Part shown: in pieces, positions 1 to 7,266 of the stretch
Numbering within the stretch: the stretch's first letter is position 1
How the letters are laid out: each line of letters begins with the position of its first letter
Assembly: GCA_910588505.1 (NCBI GenBank)
Contig: CAJUPQ010000037.1
Span: 1 to 30,675, forward strand
Length of the DNA: 30,675 nt
Direction of reading: 5' to 3'
Source of the DNA: an uncultured Hungatella sp.
Lineage (GTDB): Bacteria; Bacillota; Clostridia; Lachnospirales; Lachnospiraceae
Made by a program: the position numbers and the translations under genes
The notes under the pieces: generated by a model
Told to the model about the DNA's origin: nothing
The model's input: only the letters and a program-made list of their open reading frames with translations
The model's database searches: none

Positions 1-20
1 TACAAAAATACAACAATACA

Positions 21-49
21 ATTTTAAACTGTTTTATACATTATGTCAA
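21..49 (-). promoter_or_regulatory. Sigma-A promoter firing out of the left edge
   Basis: On the minus strand TTGACA (49-44) and TAAAAT (26-21) are separated by exactly 17 bp. Transcription would start near base 14 and run off the window, so the promoter belongs to a gene to the left. In many clostridia the gene after recA-recX is rny (ribonuclease Y), but that is inference from usual gene order and the gene is not visible here. Confidence 0.7.
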
Positions 50-105
50 GTGTCCTGTTTCCTTTTTCCTCACATACAGACTACGGTTCACAGGGCTTTA
101 TAGTG

Positions 106-717
106 TCAAAAACCGCCCTCCTCCCCTCCCTCCATGACTCTGCATATAGCATCATAGGAAAATCCCTTCCTGGCCAGAGCCGCCGTCAGTCTCGCCCGCT
201 CCTTCGGCTGTGCGGTATCTTTCTCATAGCCCTTCTTCCGCAAAAACTGATAGATCTGCTCATCCTCAGACACCTGGCACTCCTCCATCAGAAGGTCGAT
301 CGTTTCTCTGTCGATCCCCTTATTCCGCAGCTCAAATTCCAGCTGTCTCCTGCTCTTTCTGTCCCCGTATGTGCGGATGTAGTTCCGTCCGTAGTTCTCG
401 TCATCCACGTACCGGTATCTTTTTAGAAAGTCCACCGCATAGTCAATGGCCTCCTGGGGGTAATACCCGTCTTTTAATCTGCGGCGGATCTCCAGCTCCG
501 TCCTGTCCCGGGATTTTAGAAGGTACAGTGTTCTCTCCTTTGCCCTCTTAAAAAGCACTTTCTCCAGGATCTCCCAGTAAACTTCACCGGTAAGTTCTCC
601 GCCTTCTTTTATCTTGTAAGCCTTTATCTCTCCCTGATAGAGCGCAAAAGCAAAGTCCTCGTCCGTGAGAACTTTGCTTCTCCTCTTATCCAGGGGAGTC
701 ACGGATATGATTTGCAT
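106..717 (-). CDS. recX: RecX, regulator of RecA
   Basis: This 203-residue protein is RecX, a cytoplasmic modulator that caps or destabilises RecA filaments during recombination and the SOS response. It is built of small helical repeats, as the family is: a first repeat near residues 58-95 containing the motif SRDRTELEIRRRL, followed by DYAVDFLKRYRYVDDENYGRNY and a second unit with QLEFELRNKGI near 125-135. Length fits the family (about 150-270 residues). It starts 19 bases after the recA stop codon on the same strand, so it is almost certainly co-transcribed with recA from the LexA-controlled promoter. The residues before about 55 are a less conserved N-terminal extension typical of Firmicutes RecX. 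Confidence 0.92.
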   Translation of the reverse strand: MQIISVTPLDKRRSKVLTDEDFAFALYQGEIKAYKIKEGGELTGEVYWEILEKVLFKRAKERTLYLLKSRDRTELEIRRRLKDGYYPQEAIDYAVDFLKRYRYVDDENYGRNYIRTYGDRKSRRQLEFELRNKGIDRETIDLLMEECQVSEDEQIYQFLRKKGYEKDTAQPKERARLTAALARKGFSYDAICRVMEGGEEGGF

Positions 718-736
718 CCTGTCCTGTGCGGACGGC

Positions 737-1915
737 CTAATTCTCAGCCGGCTCCTCCTCCTCCATTTTCACGCTCTCCGGTTCCGGGGCCGACTCCGGG
801 GCTGGGCTGGCTACGGCCGCCTTTCCGCCTCTGGCCTGGGTCTTGTCGCCCTTAGCCCCTCTCCCGGTCTTCAATGGCGGCTCCTGAGGCCCTGACGCCT
901 CCCCGGCTCCCTCCTCCGAGGACTTGAGACCGTAAATGCCCCGGACCTTATCCTCCACCTCCTGGCAAACTGCCGGGTTATCCTTAAGATAGATCTTGGC
1001 GTTCTCCCGCCCCTGGCCGATCTTTTTTCCCTGATAGGCATACCAGGCGCCGCTTTTCTCGATGATATTCTCCTTCACCGCCAGATCCAGGATATCCCCC
1101 TCTTTGGAGATGCCCTTACCAAACATGATGTCAAACTCCGCCTCCTTAAAGGGAGGCGCGATCTTGTTCTTAACCACCTTCACCTTGGCCCGGTTACCGA
1201 TCATGTCACCGCCCACTTTCAGAGTCTCCGTTTTTCTGACCTCCATGCGGACCGACGCATAGAACTTCAGCGCCCGGCCTCCGGTGGTAGTCTCCGGGTT
1301 GCCGAACATCACACCGATCTTCTCACGCACCTGATTGATAAAGATGACGCTGCAGTTGGACTTGCTGATAATACCGGTCAGCTTTCTTAATGCCTGGGAC
1401 ATAAGCCTTGCCTGCAGACCCATATGGGAATCCCCCATCTCTCCCTCGATCTCCGCCTTTGGAACCAGGGCTGCCACTGAGTCCACGATTACAATATCCA
1501 CAGCCCCGGAGCGAACCATAGTCTCGGTGATCTCCAAAGCCTGCTCCCCGTTATCCGGCTGGGAGATGTACAGATTATCAATATCCACGCCGATGTTCTT
1601 GGCGTAAACCGGGTCAAGGGCGTGCTCCGCGTCGATAAACCCGGCGATACCGCCTCTCTTCTGAACCTCCGCCACCATGTGGAGAGCCACTGTGGTCTTA
1701 CCGCTGGACTCCGGGCCGTACACCTCTATGATGCGCCCCTTGGGGATGCCTCCCAGCCCCAGGGCGATGTCCAGGCTCAAAGAGCCTGTGGGTACGGTCT
1801 CAATGTTCATATTAGCCCCGGAATCCCCCAGCTTCATGATGGACCCCTTGCCGTAAGCTTTCTCTATCTGTGTCAGAGCGCCCTCCAGCGCCTTCATCTT
1901 CTCTTCTCTGTTCAT
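737..1915 (-). CDS. recA: RecA recombinase
   Basis: RecA binds single-stranded DNA, catalyses ATP-dependent strand exchange and acts as co-protease for LexA cleavage. The Walker A motif GPESSGKTT lies at residues 67-75, Walker B (IVIVDSVAAL) near 140-149, and the L2-loop FGNPETTTGG region near 203-213. The core ends near residue 330; the remaining tail is rich in Ala, Gly, Pro and Glu and makes the protein (392 residues) somewhat longer than the roughly 350 usual for the family. No intein interrupts it. The ATG start is preceded by an AAGGGG ribosome binding site and lies downstream of a promoter with a LexA box. recX follows after 19 bases. Confidence 0.98.
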   Translation of the reverse strand: MNREEKMKALEGALTQIEKAYGKGSIMKLGDSGANMNIETVPTGSLSLDIALGLGGIPKGRIIEVYGPESSGKTTVALHMVAEVQKRGGIAGFIDAEHALDPVYAKNIGVDIDNLYISQPDNGEQALEITETMVRSGAVDIVIVDSVAALVPKAEIEGEMGDSHMGLQARLMSQALRKLTGIISKSNCSVIFINQVREKIGVMFGNPETTTGGRALKFYASVRMEVRKTETLKVGGDMIGNRAKVKVVKNKIAPPFKEAEFDIMFGKGISKEGDILDLAVKENIIEKSGAWYAYQGKKIGQGRENAKIYLKDNPAVCQEVEDKVRGIYGLKSSEEGAGEASGPQEPPLKTGRGAKGDKTQARGGKAAVASPAPESAPEPESVKMEEEEPAEN

Positions 1916-1936
1916 ATGTTCTTCCCCTTTTCAACT

Positions 1937-1950
1937 CGAACAAATGTTCT
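1937..1950 (-). promoter_or_regulatory. LexA (DinR-type) operator of recA
   Basis: The plus strand reads CGAACAAATGTTCT, matching the Firmicutes LexA consensus CGAAC-N4-GTTCG apart from the last base. It lies just downstream of the -10 hexamer of the recA promoter, where a bound repressor would block transcription. This points to SOS control of recA and recX. Confidence 0.85.
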
Positions 1951-1957
1951 TTTTACT

Positions 1958-1986
1958 ATCATAATATAACAATGATCAAATGTCAA
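1958..1986 (-). promoter_or_regulatory. recA-recX promoter
   Basis: On the minus strand TTGACA (1986-1981) and TATGAT (1963-1958) are 17 bp apart. The LexA box lies 7 bases downstream of the -10 element and the recA start codon about 43 bases downstream. Confidence 0.85.
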
Positions 1987-2238
1987 CCACTGATCCAACT
2001 TTTTCACATATATTTTTCCGCCCTCAAAGGCATCCCCTCCTCTCCGTCTTCTTACTCCATTCTGTCTGAAACCGCGGACGAGCTGCCGCAGAAATCTTAA
2101 GATACTCCCGACTTCTGAAAAGAAGAAACCTTTTCGAAGACTAATCTTAGTATAGTTCAAGTTGTTCTATCCGTCAACACCATTTTCTCTTTACAGGACG
2201 CAAAGCCCCGGCTTTTGTCCCGTGGCTACAATATCAAA
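1987..2238. other. Intergenic stretch without a supported gene
   Basis: Between the recA promoter and the tyrS terminator no open frame has a convincing start or family signature. An 82-codon minus-strand frame (2160-1912) overlaps the recA promoter and operator and contains no recognisable motif. A weak GGAC...GTCC hairpin sits near 2195-2220. I see no RNA gene. Confidence 0.5.
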
Positions 2239-2276
2239 GCGGGAACAGCTCCTTCTATGCTGTTCCCGCCCTTTTT
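2239..2276 (-). terminator. Probable tyrS terminator
   Basis: GCGGGAACAGC and its exact complement form an 11-bp stem at 2239-2249 and 2259-2269, directly after the tyrS stop codon. The U-tract is better on the plus strand (CCCTTTTTC) than on the minus strand (CTTTGATAT), so termination of tyrS transcripts may be incomplete or helped by the second hairpin downstream. Confidence 0.55.
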
Positions 2277-2277
2277 C

Positions 2278-3504
2278 TTACAGGGTAACTTTCATGAAAT
2301 TTTTCTTTCCTCTCTTCACGATTATGCCGTCTCCCCGGAAAGCCTCTTTGCCGAAGGTCTTCTTAATATCCTTCATCTGCTCCCCATTGACGGAAACGCC
2401 GCCCTGCTCCACATTCCGCCTTGCCTCTGCCCGGGACGGAGCCAGACCGGATTTGTGCAGAATCGCCAGAATATCGATCAAGCCGTTCTCATTAAAATCC
2501 CCGTCGCTTAAGAGGAAGCTTGGCATATTCTCCAGACTGCCCTGTCCTTTAAACAGAGCCCGGGAAGCCTCCTTAGCCTTTTCGGCCTCCTCCTGTCCGT
2601 GAACCAGAGCGGTCAGCTCAAAGGCCAGGATCTCCTTGGCAGTATTTAACTGGCTCCCCTCCCATTTGTCCATGGCGTCGATCTCCTCCAGCGGCAGGAA
2701 AGTCAACATCCGCAGGCATTTGAGCACATCATCATCCGCCACATTTCTCCAGTACTGGTAAAACTCAAAGGGGGAAGTCTTGTTGGGATCAAGCCACACA
2801 GCCCCTGACTGGGTCTTGCCCATCTTCTTGCCCTCGGAATTTAAGAGAAGGGTAATGGTCATGGCATAGGCGTCCTTGCCCAGCTTCCGGCGTATCAGCT
2901 CCGTGCCCCCCAGCATGTTGGACCACTGGTCATCGCCTCCAAACTGCATATTGCAGCCATACCTCTTAAACAGCTCATAGAAATCGTAGCTCTGCATGAT
3001 CATATAATTAAACTCCAGAAAGCTCAGCCCCTTTTCCATCCGCTGCTTGTAGCACTCCGCCCGAAGCATATTGTTGACGGAAAAGCAGGATCCCACCTCC
3101 CGCAAAAGCTCCACGTAGTTTAACTCCAAAAGCCAGTCCGCGTTGTTCACCATCATCGCCTTGCCCTCGGAGAAATCAATGAACTTGCTCATCTGCTCCT
3201 TAAAACAGTCGCAGTTATGCTGAATGGTCTCCGGTGTCATCATCTGGCGCATATCCGTTCTGCCGGAAGGATCCCCAACCATCCCGGTTCCTCCCCCGAT
3301 CAGGGCAATGGGCTTATTGCCCGCCATCTGAAGCCGTTTCATCAGGCACAGAGCCATAAAATGTCCCACATGAAGACTGTCCGCCGTGGGATCAAATCCG
3401 ATGTAAAACACAGCCTTCCCCTCGTTTACCATATTTCTGATCTCATCTTCATCCGTCACCTGGGCGATCAACCCCCTGGCAACCAGTTCGTCATAACATT
3501 TCAT
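2278..3504 (-). CDS. tyrS: Tyrosyl-tRNA synthetase
   Basis: The class I aminoacyl-tRNA synthetase charges tRNA-Tyr with tyrosine in the cytoplasm. With the start chosen here it has 408 residues, close to the family length. The HIGH signature appears as HVGH at 45-48, the GGDDQWSN tyrosine-pocket segment at 189-196, and the KMSKS loop as KMGKT at 227-231. An S4-type RNA-binding domain fills the last 65 or so residues (SGLAPSRAEARR, GGVSVNGEQ). A longer frame would begin at 3618, but that region is the T-box terminator; the ATG at 3504 has an AAGGAG ribosome binding site six bases upstream and begins with the typical MxxYDELxxRGLIAQ sequence. Expression is expected to respond to uncharged tRNA-Tyr through the leader. 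Confidence 0.97.
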   Translation of the reverse strand: MKCYDELVARGLIAQVTDEDEIRNMVNEGKAVFYIGFDPTADSLHVGHFMALCLMKRLQMAGNKPIALIGGGTGMVGDPSGRTDMRQMMTPETIQHNCDCFKEQMSKFIDFSEGKAMMVNNADWLLELNYVELLREVGSCFSVNNMLRAECYKQRMEKGLSFLEFNYMIMQSYDFYELFKRYGCNMQFGGDDQWSNMLGGTELIRRKLGKDAYAMTITLLLNSEGKKMGKTQSGAVWLDPNKTSPFEFYQYWRNVADDDVLKCLRMLTFLPLEEIDAMDKWEGSQLNTAKEILAFELTALVHGQEEAEKAKEASRALFKGQGSLENMPSFLLSDGDFNENGLIDILAILHKSGLAPSRAEARRNVEQGGVSVNGEQMKDIKKTFGKEAFRGDGIIVKRGKKNFMKVTL

Positions 3505-3574
3505 AATCTTCTCTCCTTTTCCTAAAATCCATTTACCTCTTTCCGGCCCATCCCCGGATGGCGCCTTTTGGGGT

Positions 3575-3909
3575 TGATACAACACAAAAAGCCCCGTCCC
3601 TTCAAAAGGACGAGGCAACCGTCTCGCTGTACCACCTAATGTTCACAAAAAAGCTTACGCCTTTCTGCCTCTTCGACCACACATCCACAGACCGCCTCAG
3701 CCGGCATGCCGCAGAAATATGCTCTAGCACGATAACGTGTGCAGGAATCCGTCACAGCCTACTGGGATCTGTCCGTTGGGTGTGAAGCTCAAAGATGTAT
3801 TCACGTCCGGCTTTCCACGCGCCTCTCATCACCCGGCTGCTTTCTGTGTGCTGCTGCCCAACGCTACTTGTTCTTGTCATGGCTTTTGTCATAAAGTTGT
3901 GTGTTGTGT
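3575..3909 (-). promoter_or_regulatory. T-box riboswitch of tyrS (tyrosine specific)
   Basis: The minus-strand leader contains the conserved T-box sequence AGGTGGTACAGCG (about 3636-3624), followed by the terminator hairpin GCCTCGTCC / GGGACGGGGC and a TTTTTGTGTT tract (about 3616-3581). In the Stem I region a GAGAGG distal-loop motif (about 3826) and the triplet UAC at 3799-3797, in the context GTGAAUACAUC, fit a tyrosine specifier codon. Uncharged tRNA-Tyr would stabilise the antiterminator and allow tyrS transcription. The leader is about 400 nt from the promoter to the tyrS ATG. Confidence 0.92.
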
Positions 3910-3915
3910 AAAGCC

Positions 3916-3944
3916 ATTATAGAGAATCCCCCTTTATTTGTCAA
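3916..3944 (-). promoter_or_regulatory. Consensus promoter of tyrS T-box transcript
   Basis: A perfect sigma-A promoter on the minus strand: TTGACA (3944-3939), 17 bp, TATAAT (3921-3916). The -35 hexamer and part of the spacer lie inside the last codons of yaaA, which stops at 3934. Confidence 0.93.
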
Positions 3945-4773
3945 GAGGGTTTTTCTCCTTTCCTGGCTTTACAAATACCAATCTGTCCTCCTTAGACAGC
4001 TCCTCCTGATACCCATACCCCATCTGATCAAATTCTTTAAGCTCCTCCACATCCTCTATCCGGCGCTGAGCCATGTACCGCACCATAGCCCCTCTTGCCA
4101 TCTTGGCCTCCGTGGCTTTTACGCGGACTCTCTCTTTCCCATCCGCCTCCTCCAGCTGGCCAAACACGCAGTCCACCAGCCTGATCCCCTCTCCCCCTGT
4201 CTTTCCCGCGCCGGGCTTTCCCTGTGACAGCGCCCAGGGCCTCACTGCCTTGCCGTACTCCTCAGAAGCCAGGTTCACGATCACATCCGCCCCGTCTGCC
4301 AGAACCCGGTACAGACTGTCTCCCCAGTAGTCATAAAGACTTGTCACGATCCCTCCCTCATCCTCCATAGTGATCCTGGCCTGCATCTCCAGGCGGTAAG
4401 GCACCACCCCGTCAAAAGCCTTTAAGATCCCATAAAAACCAGACAAGATATAGAGATGGTCTCCGATATAATCCAGCGCTCTGTCCTCAAAGACTGCCGG
4501 AGCCATACTCTGGTACTGAAGCCCCTCATAGGCCAGCACCGCCGGCGTTACAAAACGCTCCGGATCCATATTCTTTAACCGCTGCCGGTTCAGATCCGCG
4601 ATCTTGTCATTGCACTTCCAAATTCTCTGGATCGTCTCCCCGTCAAGGCTCTGTAGATACCTCATCAGCCTTTTGGTCCGCTCCAAAAACACCGGCTTTC
4701 CCGGCTCCACCGGATACTCCTCCAGGCAGTTCATCTTCTTCGCCGGGGAGATCATAATGTGAATCCTACCCAT
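3934..4773 (-). CDS. yaaA: YaaA family (UPF0246) peroxide stress protein
   Basis: This 279-residue protein begins with MISPAKKM after a short N-terminal lead (residues 7-14), the hallmark of the YaaA/UPF0246 family, and carries further family segments such as ALDYIGDHLYILSGFYG near 100-116 and VNLASEEYGKAV near 166-177. In Escherichia coli the homologue limits intracellular free iron under peroxide stress and has a DNA-binding fold; a matching role here is inference from the family. It is slightly longer than the usual 250-260 residues. It starts five bases after the zinc-ribbon gene, so the two form an operon read from the promoter at 5232-5260. Its 3' end contains the tyrS promoter. Confidence 0.88.
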   Translation of the reverse strand: MGRIHIMISPAKKMNCLEEYPVEPGKPVFLERTKRLMRYLQSLDGETIQRIWKCNDKIADLNRQRLKNMDPERFVTPAVLAYEGLQYQSMAPAVFEDRALDYIGDHLYILSGFYGILKAFDGVVPYRLEMQARITMEDEGGIVTSLYDYWGDSLYRVLADGADVIVNLASEEYGKAVRPWALSQGKPGAGKTGGEGIRLVDCVFGQLEEADGKERVRVKATEAKMARGAMVRYMAQRRIEDVEELKEFDQMGYGYQEELSKEDRLVFVKPGKEKNPLDK

Positions 4774-4778
4774 ATCTT

Positions 4779-5186
4779 CTAACTTCTCCCCATAAAATCA
4801 TGTCCGCAGCTGCGGCAGTGAACCTGTATCTTCCCATGTCCCCTTGGAATCCGCAGCTTCTGACCGCACTGTGGACATTTGAAGATCTTAAACTTTCTAC
4901 ACTCTTTCAACCGGCTGCCAAATCTCCTCACCCACTCCCCTGCCTGAAAACAGGTATGCAAATAAATCTGATTTTCCTTAAACCTTCTGCCCGTATCCCT
5001 GGAAAACATCCTCACATAAATAAGGATCAGACATAGCAGCTCCATCCAGAAAAACATGATATTTCTTGTAAATAAATGGAACGCCACAAAAGCCAGGATC
5101 AACATGGACAAAAAACGATTCAATTCATCCGTGCCGTACCGCCCCACCATAAAACGGCGGAACTTCTCTTTTAAATGATTCAACAC
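4779..5186 (-). CDS. Membrane-anchored zinc-ribbon protein of unknown function
   Basis: I do not recognise a named family for this 135-residue protein. It has a basic N-terminus, two probable membrane helices (about residues 25-41 and 44-61) and a C-terminal zinc ribbon with CPQC at 104-107 and CRSC at 124-127, predicted to lie in the cytoplasm. The start is a GTG at 5186 with AAAGGG five bases upstream; a TTG one codon later is possible. It is the first gene of an operon with yaaA, five bases downstream. The ribbon could bind nucleic acid or serve as a protein contact; neither can be told from sequence. Confidence 0.75.
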   Translation of the reverse strand: MLNHLKEKFRRFMVGRYGTDELNRFLSMLILAFVAFHLFTRNIMFFWMELLCLILIYVRMFSRDTGRRFKENQIYLHTCFQAGEWVRRFGSRLKECRKFKIFKCPQCGQKLRIPRGHGKIQVHCRSCGHDFMGRS

Positions 5187-5231
5187 CTCATCCCTTTCTT
5201 CAGCTTTCCCGAATATTCGTCATTTTTTAAG

Positions 5232-5260
5232 AGTATACCCTATTTTTCTCCCAAATGCAA
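5232..5260 (-). promoter_or_regulatory. Promoter of zinc-ribbon-yaaA operon
   Basis: On the minus strand TTGCAT (5260-5255) and TATACT (5237-5232) are 17 bp apart, about 46 bases before the GTG start. It diverges from the plus-strand promoter at 5287-5315. Confidence 0.75.
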
Positions 5261-5286
5261 TGTTTAAGAAAAGCCGGAACTCCTAC

Positions 5287-5315
5287 GTGACATCCCCTCC
5301 CACCTGTGGTACACT
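5287..5315 (+). promoter_or_regulatory. Promoter of PH-domain gene
   Basis: GTGACA (5287-5292) and TACACT (5310-5315) are 17 bp apart on the plus strand and lie 38 bases before the start codon of the PH-domain gene. Confidence 0.6.
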
Positions 5316-5352
5316 AATCATACAAAATGAAAAAAGAAAGAAGGATTATCCT

Positions 5353-5772
5353 ATGTCAGATCAAACCGGATATTTATGGAAAGATAAAAAACACCATCTC
5401 TGGTTTCCCTTAAGTTTTACCACCTATTATATAGAAGATGAGCGGCTCATGATAAAAGAGGGGATTCTGAACACGACCCTGGAAGAGACCCTTCTCTACC
5501 GCATTGTGGATTTGACCTTTCGCCAAACCCTGGCTGGTAAGATCTTCGGCACCGGAGACATTATCTTGAAGACAAAGGTGGACACCACCCATGAGATCAC
5601 GCTGAAAAATATTAAAAAGCCGCTGGAAGTCCGCCGCCTTTTGTCCCAGGCTATAGAGGAAAGCCGCCATACAAGCAATGTGGTGGGCAAAGAATTTTAT
5701 ACCGGTCCATCCCACGAGCACATGGATCTAAATGATGATGGGATCTGTGATTTTGACAATACCCCCATGTAA
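5353..5772 (+). CDS. Bacterial PH-domain (YdbT/bPH2-like) protein with C-terminal Asp-rich loop
   Basis: The 139-residue protein contains a compact bacterial pleckstrin-homology (bPH2-like) domain at about residues 15-105: alternating strands with YIEDERLMIKEGIL, then LLYRIVDLTF and a strand pair ending in TTHEITLKNI, followed by a C-terminal helix. No membrane segment is visible, unlike many YdbS/YdbT relatives. The last 15 residues contain DLNDDGICD, which resembles a calcium-binding EF-hand or dockerin loop. The ATG at 5353 follows AAGAAGGATT and an own promoter; an upstream in-frame ATG at 5260 lies before that promoter and was not used. Function is unknown. It stands alone between diverging operons. 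Confidence 0.75.
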   Translation: MSDQTGYLWKDKKHHLWFPLSFTTYYIEDERLMIKEGILNTTLEETLLYRIVDLTFRQTLAGKIFGTGDIILKTKVDTTHEITLKNIKKPLEVRRLLSQAIEESRHTSNVVGKEFYTGPSHEHMDLNDDGICDFDNTPM

Positions 5773-5799
5773 ACGGGCCGAATCCGGATAAAAAATATT

Positions 5800-5828
5800 T
5801 TGATTTTTTTATTTCCCTGTATTATAAT
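5800..5828 (+). promoter_or_regulatory. Promoter of the DAHP synthase gene
   Basis: TTGATT (5800-5805), 17 bp, TATAAT (5823-5828). A perfect 12-bp palindrome CGCTTTAAAGCG (5836-5847) begins at the expected transcription start and could be an operator. The leader to the ATG at 6074 is about 240 nt. Confidence 0.8.
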
Positions 5829-5883
5829 AAGTTGACGCTTTAAAGCGCGCAAGCGCCGGTTGTCCCCAAACCCAAAGACAAAC

Positions 5884-6051
5884 CGGCAAATAGTTACTGT
5901 TCACGGAGGGCATCTTCTTGTCCGACTCCGCCGAACAAGAAGCATTTGGCGTTCGCCCAATGTGGAAAACAGGATAAAAACAGTCTTACAAGCAAGCTTG
6001 ACGCCTGTTTTCATCCTGTTTTCCCCGCCCCGTGAACTGTAACGGCAAATA
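5884..6051. mobile_element. MITE-like inverted-repeat element with 9-bp flanking direct repeat
   Basis: The 9-mer CGGCAAATA occurs at 5884-5892 and again at 6043-6051. Between the copies the ends GTTACTGTTCACGG (5893-5906) and CCGTGAACTGTAAC (6030-6043) are inverted repeats with one mismatch. Inside are an 8-bp hairpin (CTTCTTGT 5914-5921 with ACAAGAAG 5935-5942), a short TTGG/CCAA hairpin (5946-5960) and a 20-bp arm pair with one mismatch (5964-5983 and 6005-6024). No reading frame is present. Terminal inverted repeats plus a target-site-like duplication suggest a short non-autonomous element; a structured leader RNA of the DAHP synthase transcript is the main alternative. Confidence 0.6.
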
Positions 6052-6073
6052 AACAGACATAAGGAGAACGATC

Positions 6074-7102
6074 ATGGGACTTGAATTCATGAATATGCTG
6101 CCCAGTCCGGCAGAGATCCGGGAGCAGTTTCCCCTTCCGACAGGGCTGGCAGAATTAAAAGAAAAGCGGGATGAAGAGATCAGACAGGTACTTACCGGCA
6201 AGAGCGATAAATTTCTGGTGATCATCGGCCCCTGCTCCGCTGACAATGAAGACGCGGTCTGCGACTACGCCAGCCGTCTGGTTCCGGTTCAGGAGAAAGT
6301 AAAGGAGAAGCTGATCATCATCCCCCGGGTCTACACCAACAAACCCCGAACCACCGGGGAGGGCTACAAAGGGCTTTTGCACCAGCCTGACCCGGAAAAG
6401 AGACCCAATATGTATGAGGGCATCATCGCCATCCGCAAGATGCACATGCATGTGGTTCAGGAAACAGGCCTGACCACTGCCGACGAGATGCTTTACCCGG
6501 AAAACTTACGATACCTGGATGACCTCATGTCCTACATAGCCGTGGGAGCCCGCTCTGTGGAGAATCAGCAGCACCGCCTGGTAGCCAGCGGCTGCGACGT
6601 GCCGGTGGGCATGAAGAATCCCACCAGCGGCGATCTGTCCGTTATGCTTAACTCTGTGGTGGCTGCCCAGGGCTCCCACGAGTTTATCTTCCGCGGATGG
6701 GAAGTAAAGACTCCAGGCAACCCTCTGGCCCACACCATCCTCCGGGGAGCGGTGAACAAGCACGGACAGAATCTTCCAAACTACCATTATGAAGACCTGA
6801 TCCTGCTTCATGAGCTCTACAGCAAACGGGAACTTAAAAATCCGGCCTGCATTGTAGACGGCAACCACTCCAACTCCGGCAAACAATATATGGAGCAGAT
6901 CCGGATCGTAAAAGAAGTGCTCCACAGCCGCCGCCACTCCCCGGAGATCCGGGACATGGTAAAAGGCGTCATGATCGAAAGCTATATTGAGTCCGGCAGT
7001 CAGAAGATCGGCGAGCACTGCTACGGCAGATCCATCACGGATCCATGTCTGGGCTGGGAAGATTCCGAGAGGCTTATCTACGAGATTGCAGAAGGACTTT
7101 AA
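6074..7102 (+). CDS. aroF: 3-deoxy-7-phosphoheptulonate (DAHP) synthase, class I
   Basis: The enzyme condenses phosphoenolpyruvate and erythrose 4-phosphate to DAHP, the first step of the shikimate pathway to Phe, Tyr and Trp. The 342-residue length and the motifs GPCSA (52-56), PRVYTNKPRTT (about 80-90), MKNPTSGD (about 184-191) and DGNHSNSGK (about 265-273) identify the AroF/AroG/AroH type I-alpha family. Which amino acid inhibits it cannot be read reliably from sequence, so the symbol is generic. An AAGGAG site stands eight bases before the ATG. Its 240-nt leader contains the palindrome and inverted-repeat element described separately, which may affect expression. It is a single-gene unit. 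Confidence 0.95.
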   Translation: MGLEFMNMLPSPAEIREQFPLPTGLAELKEKRDEEIRQVLTGKSDKFLVIIGPCSADNEDAVCDYASRLVPVQEKVKEKLIIIPRVYTNKPRTTGEGYKGLLHQPDPEKRPNMYEGIIAIRKMHMHVVQETGLTTADEMLYPENLRYLDDLMSYIAVGARSVENQQHRLVASGCDVPVGMKNPTSGDLSVMLNSVVAAQGSHEFIFRGWEVKTPGNPLAHTILRGAVNKHGQNLPNYHYEDLILLHELYSKRELKNPACIVDGNHSNSGKQYMEQIRIVKEVLHSRRHSPEIRDMVKGVMIESYIESGSQKIGEHCYGRSITDPCLGWEDSERLIYEIAEGL

Positions 7103-7179
7103 ATTTTTAAATTTGTTTAAAAAAGTGCGTCAATTTACCGAAACCTTACAAAATCTTTACTTTTTTTCCGTCTCCTCGC

Positions 7180-7208
7180 TTGTATTTTTTGCTATTGCGT
7201 GATACAAT
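7180..7208 (+). promoter_or_regulatory. Extended -10 promoter of HPr-like gene
   Basis: TACAAT (7203-7208) is preceded by TGA, giving an extended -10 element, with a weak -35 TTGTAT (7180-7185) at 17 bp spacing. The start codon is about 58 bases downstream. Confidence 0.6.
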
Positions 7209-7266
7209 GTCCTCATAGTATATCAAAGGTCACACAAAGGTTTTCCCAAGTAAGGAGGCGGGGATT

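Noticed and set aside
1912..2160. An 82-codon minus-strand frame between tyrS and recA
   Set aside because: It runs through the recA promoter and LexA box, has no clear ribosome binding site and no recognisable motif.
3558..3785. Small plus-strand frames in the tyrS leader
   Set aside because: They cover the T-box structure on the other strand and have no support of their own.
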